This document shows, piece by piece, positions 59,883 to 64,000 of a DNA stretch of 64,000 bases. Origin of the DNA: Voacanga thouarsii (taxonomy: Eukaryota > Streptophyta > Magnoliopsida > Gentianales > Apocynaceae); NCBI GenBank assembly GCA_026120185.1, contig JANUWF010001176.1:6085501-6149500 (forward strand). The letters run 5' to 3'. Every line of letters begins with the position of its first letter. Position 1 is the first letter of the stretch. A program made the position numbers and the translations under genes. The notes beneath the pieces were generated by a model. The model saw only the letters and a program-made list of their open reading frames with translations. It ran no database searches and was not told the origin of the DNA.

Positions 59883-60673
59883 ATGGTGAAAAGAGTTGTA
59901 TCGGTTGTCAGAGACTGGCCCACTGGCCGCGGGAATCCACCTGCCCCACAACCCGTAGCTGATCCACCCGCGTATGCTTTAGAGGGAGAGCGTGAGCCGT
60001 TAGTGCTAGATGACTCGGGGGTTGAGATGAAGATAGAAGTCGAGGAGAGTTTAGGGGAAGATGAGGGAGATGAGGAGATGACGGAGCTGAGTGAGGGAGA
60101 GGAAGATGAGCTAGGGAATGAGGGAGACGATGAGAATGAGAGAGAGAGATGGCTGGGGTAGAAGTAGAGGATGAGGAGGTAATGGAGGTTCCTCGGACCC
60201 CGCAGATTAGGGAAGTTGGTAGGACCCCTACTTGCCATAAAACTAAAGGGTCCAGTGGTGAGGGATATACGCCGAGAGATGAGGTTGTCCCGGGGGAGAG
60301 AGACCTTAGGCAGTTAGCTCTAGGAGGGGTAGATACGGGAAAGAGGAAGCTGGAAGTGAGTCCTAAGGGGTGTGGACTCCGATATGGACTGGGCATAGAT
60401 GCCATACTAAGGAGAAAGGGGTTGGTTGATCCATCTGACCTGGGGAGTGAGAGGCCTACGCCTAAGGGTGCAGTTAGGTTAGCATTGGATGAGCTCTATG
60501 AGACGGCCATGAGAGCCAAGAGAGGCCGAGAGGGTAAGTTAGGGCAGCCAAGTGGGAGTGTTAGTTTCGCGAGGGACTACATAGGGAGACCTGATATCTC
60601 CGTAGGGTGGCTCGTGGAACCGGCCTCTGACGACTCCGATACTTCTGTTGAAACTAGGAAGAGTCGAACATAG
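59883..60673 (+). pseudogene. Accessory ORF of unknown function between LTR and gag
   Basis: Two overlapping frames (59883-60161 and 60149-60673) appear to be one reading frame broken by an indel in a GAGAGAG run near 60140, giving roughly 260 codons. The first part is proline-containing and then strongly acidic (many Glu and Asp, residues 40-100). The second part is mixed, with YGLGIDAILRRKGL and LALDELYETAMRAKRGREGK, which looks helical and basic. It is in the sense strand, ends about 310 bp before gag, and its codon quality resembles gag more than spacer. I recognise no family. Extra ORFs upstream of gag are known in Ogre/Tat elements. For a Tekay-like element this seems unusual. Confidence 0.6.
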
Positions 60674-60986
60674 AAGACCAACAGCTTTTACTTTTCTTTC
60701 TTTGGGATTTACATACCTTTTTTTGTTTATTTCTTTTAAGGGAGCATGTGGCTTATAGGGCTTATTTATCATTTTAAATAAAAAGGGTATCGTATGAGAT
60801 GACCCATTCTTTTCTGCAAAGAATGGTTTATATGACAAGCATGAGTTCCGTTTATTACTTGATTTACCTTTGCACGTTATATCACATTCTCTTTTAGATG
60901 AGTACATTGCTATCAACTGATCATGCATCTAATCATATTCTTTTCCCTCATTGGTAACTAACTGACCCTGAGTGAATGTGATTAAG
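60674..60986 (+). other. Spacer between accessory ORF and gag
   Basis: AT-rich, no coding signal. It may hold splice or translation signals for gag, but none is clear. Confidence 0.5.
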
Positions 60987-63900
60987 ATGGCACCAAGGCG
61001 TCGAACAGTTGTGCATAGCAGAACGGAGCAGGAGAGTGCATCCTCCTCCCCGAAATTTGAGCAGATGCATCGTTCCACCCCCGACGTGGAGGAGCACATG
61101 CCACGCGAGCAGGAATTGGCTTCAGAGAGGTCACGGGATGTGACCATGGGTCAGGCTTTCACAAGATGGCCTCGATCCTACAGAAGTTGACTGAAAGAGT
61201 GGACAAGGTGGCCAGGAAACCACCGCGGGGAGAGGATGAGGCTCTGGAGCATTTCCTGAAGTTCCAGCCTCCCACATTCCAGGGGGAGGTGGAACAGGAT
61301 GAGAAAGTTGAGCAATGGATTGAGCAGATGGAGGACATCTTCACTACTTTGCAGTACTTGGAAGAGAGGATGGTGAAATTCTCTGCTTTTCGGCTGAGGG
61401 GACCGTCTCGAGCATGGTGGCAGTGGGTACGGGGTGATTGGGAAAAGGAGGAGAAGGAGTGGACATGAGACGATTTTACGGAGGCTTTCTGGGCTGAGTA
61501 CATTCCTCGATGGGTGGCTGAGAAGAGGGAGGATGAATTCCAGACCCTCAGGCAGGGAGGCATGACCGTGGCCCAATATGCAGCCCGATTCATGCAGTTG
61601 TTGAAGTACTGCAAGTGCTTGGTAGACACGGAGCAGAAGCGCACCCAGCAATTCGTGAAAGGGCTTAGGCCAGAGTTGAGGAAAGCATTGGCCCCATCGC
61701 CGCCTACATCGTACACTGTCGCTGTGGACACAGCTTCTCGGACGGAGAACGAAGATCGGCATCGACCGGTGAACCGACCTTTCCAACCAAGTCGTCCACC
61801 TATGAGGCCTTCCGGCAATAAGTGACCTGCGGCCTTTATGCCGTGGGGAAACCGGGGTAAGCAGCCTCGAGTGTCAGTAGCAGGACCGATGCAAAGCAGC
61901 CTGAATTGCCAGCTGTGTGGGAAGCGGGGCCACACCGAAAGAAACTGCTGGGGTAATGGTGGTGTGAGGAGGTGCTTCAATTGCGGAGACCCGGGACACT
62001 TGAGAAACGTCTGCCCTAAACCCTTAAGGATTGAGCAGACCGCGCCGACCCAACCAATGGGAGGAAATAGAGGCACCGCTGTGGGAGGCCTGGAGCCCCA
62101 GGTGAAAGCCAAAGTTTTTGCCCTGAGCCGAGAAGAAGTCGGAGCGGACGCCGCCGTGATCGAAGGTAACCTTTCTATCCAGGGTTGTCTTGTTAATGTT
62201 CTGATAGATCCAGGATCTACACACTCTTATGTAAGTAAAGTATGTGCTTCACGTCTAGGTTGGGAAGGAAATAAGCTGCCTTATACCATAGTAGTTAGTT
62301 CCCCCTTGGGAAAGGTGGTGGAAGTAGGCAAGAAAATGGGAAGTTGTAGAGTTGAGGTTGGGAAGGAAATTCTGGAGGCCGACCTTACAATCCTGCCCAT
62401 AGACGATTATGACTTGATCTTGGGCATGGACTGGTTGTCGAAACACGGAGCTCGTGTGGACTGCAAGATCAAGACGGTGCAGTTTGTGAGACCTGGACGG
62501 GATGTAATTGAATTCAATGACAAGCGAACGAAGGAACTGAAATTTTTTATTGCTGAAGCTAAGGCCCAGAAGTTACTCAAGAAAGGATGTACGGGATATT
62601 TAGCGTATCTCTTAAACAAATCGAAAGACCAGTGTACCTTGGAAAGTACGAAGGTAGTGAAAGACGTTTCGGATGTGTTTCCTATGGAGCTCATTTCCCA
62701 ACCCCCTAAACGGGAAGTTGATTTCACCATGGATTTGATTCCCAGAGCAGAACCGGTATCAAGAACCCCCTACCGGATGGCACCGACAGAGTTGAAGGAG
62801 TTGAAGGAGCAATTGGAAGAATTGCTAAGGCAAGGCTACATTCGGCCGAGTACGTCACCGTGGGGAGCCCCGGTGTTGTTTGTCAAGAAGAAAGATGGAA
62901 CCTTGAGACTATGTATCGACTATCGGGGACTGAACAATCTAACGATCAAGAATAAATACCCTCTACCCTTGATCGATGAGTTGTTTGATCAACTGCAAGG
63001 CGCTGCTTGCTTTTCGAAGTTGGACCTATGGCAAGGATACTATCAGGTGAGGATCAAAGAAGAAGACATTCCTAAGACTGCATTCAACACGCGGTATGGT
63101 CACTACGAATTTGTAGTAATGCCGTTTGGTGTAACCAACGCACCTGCAGTATTCATGGATTTGATGCATCGCATTTTCCAACCATACCTGGACAAGTTCA
63201 TGGTTATATTCATTGATGACATTTTGATCTACTCCAAAAATCCGGAGGACCACGCGGAGCACTTGAGATTGGTTCTAGAGAAGCTGAGGGAATTCAAGCT
63301 TTACGCCAAGTTCAGTAAGTGTGAGTTTTGGCTGAGCTCGGTGTCTTTCCTCGGACACGTGATATCCAAAGTGGGGATCAAGGTGGACCCTGCTAAGGTA
63401 GAAGCCGTAGCTAATTGGAAACAACCGGAGAACATTACCGAGATACGAAGTTTCCTTGGGTTGCCCGGTTACTATCGGCGTTTCATTAAAAATTTCTCTA
63501 CTTTAGCTTCACCAATGACACGACTGTTGAAGAAGGATGTCGCTTTTGCTTGGAGTAAGAAGTGCGAGAAGAGCTTCCAAGAACTTAAGAGGAGGTTGAT
63601 TACAGCCCCTGTACTGAGTCTGCCCGAGGCTGATAAGCCCTATGCACTCTACACAGATGCATCCAAGGAAGGACTAGGAGCTGTGTTGATGCAGGAAGGG
63701 AAAGTCATAGCTTTTGCATCTAGGAAGCTAAAGCCGCACGAAACTGATTATCCCGTGCATGACCTAGAGCTAGCAACTATAGTGTTCGCCTTAAAGAAAT
63801 GGCGACATTACTTGTATGGTGCACAATACAAGGTTTTCACGGACCATAAGAGTTTGAAGTACATCTTCACGCAAAAGGACTTGAATCTTCGGCAGTATAG

Positions 63901-64000
63901 ATGGATGGAGTTTCTGGAAGAATATAAGTTCCCTATTAACTATCATCCTACTAAAGCGAATGTGGTAGCAGACGCTCTAAGTCGGAAGGTGAAAATGGCA
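60987..64000 (+). pseudogene. Tekay/Del-like gag-pol, incomplete at the window end
   Basis: Opens at MAPRRRTVVHSRT. One frameshift lies between 61150 and 61170. The capsid follows (FLKFQPPTFQGEVEQDEKVE, AFRLRGPSRAWW). TGA codons at 61466 and 61823 look like former Trp codons. Two CCHC knuckles ([28 protein letters not shown]) lie at 61911-62014. From 61826 the frame is open to the end of the window: protease [14 protein letters not shown] from [13 protein letters not shown] with [22 protein letters not shown] and [10 protein letters not shown], then RNase [32 protein letters not shown] and VVADALSRK. Integrase is not reached. With three lesions it is probably non-functional. Confidence 0.9.

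Larger units (their letters stand above)
56569..64000 (+). mobile_element. Tekay/Del-like Ty3/gypsy element, cut by the window end
   Basis: The order is LTR, initiator-Met primer site, accessory ORF, gag with two CCHC knuckles, protease, RT and RNase H. The integrase and 3' LTR lie beyond 64000. Gag and pol wording and LTR ends fit the Tekay/Del chromovirus group, but the diagnostic chromodomain would be outside the window. It is the best-preserved element here, with few stops, so probably among the youngest. Confidence 0.85.

Noticed and set aside
59876..60405. Minus-strand frames of 120 and 165 codons rich in Ser and Pro
   Set aside because: They are antisense to the acidic accessory ORF. 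Glu/Asp codons read backwards give Ser/Leu/Pro runs.
61159..62112. The longest open frame in the window, 317 codons on the minus strand
   Set aside because: It lies antisense to the Tekay-like gag, which has clear capsid motifs and CCHC knuckles. The composition is a shadow of GC-richer gag codons, with no recognisable domain.

Overview
This 64-kb window looks like a transposon-dense, gene-poor stretch of a flowering-plant nuclear genome, most likely a dicot. The evidence is a plant-type Mutator-like element with a plant mobile domain gene, an F-box pseudogene, a plant LINE, LTR retrotransposons primed by tRNA-Asp or initiator-tRNA-Met, and AT-rich spacers. I cannot name the species. No intact host gene is visible. 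Nearly all coding sequence belongs to mobile elements, and most of it is broken by stop codons or frameshifts.

Layout. A complete Mutator-like element (231-7532) has a near-perfect 10-bp target duplication, terminal inverted repeats, a broken transposase gene and a broken multi-intron plant-mobile-domain (PMD) gene, both on the minus strand. It sits about 260 bp upstream of an F-box pseudogene (7804-8768). After AT-rich sequence and a minus-strand Copia remnant (about 9985-11290) comes a full-length LINE (11579-20405, perfect 16-bp target duplication). That LINE is split by a non-autonomous LTR element (13951-19538). A minus-strand solo LTR with a perfect 5-bp duplication (20831-22336) follows.

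From about 24.1 to 51.8 kb lies a nest. A decayed Ty3/gypsy element (Reina-like: pol tail, LTR, gag, protease, RT) was hit by a Copia element of Sirevirus type (25633-46847), a solo LTR (47897-49441) and a gag-bearing tRNA-Asp LTR element (from 51773). The Copia element was itself hit by a 4.4-kb solo LTR (26661-31056), inside its 5' LTR, and by a gag-only LTR element (34581-41054), inside its reverse-transcriptase gene. Target duplications at almost every junction allow the order of insertion to be read. The last 7.4 kb is the 5' LTR, an unexplained accessory ORF, and the gag-pol of a Tekay/Del-like gypsy element that runs off the window.

The most striking signal is regulatory. Seven LTR or LTR-like stretches carry paired GC palindromes built on GGCGCC. 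Partners are nearly always 24-25 bp apart, pairs are repeated two or three times (about 93-102 bp apart in the tRNA-Asp elements), and the last pair usually lies 128-149 bp upstream of the TATA box. The sequence between palindromes has drifted while palindromes and spacing persist. The second notable signal is that a Sirevirus-like Copia element and an unrelated LTR-element remnant carry related accessory proteins (an FYANL-type 'putative plant transposon protein' domain). The third is an acidic accessory ORF between LTR and gag in the Tekay-like element.
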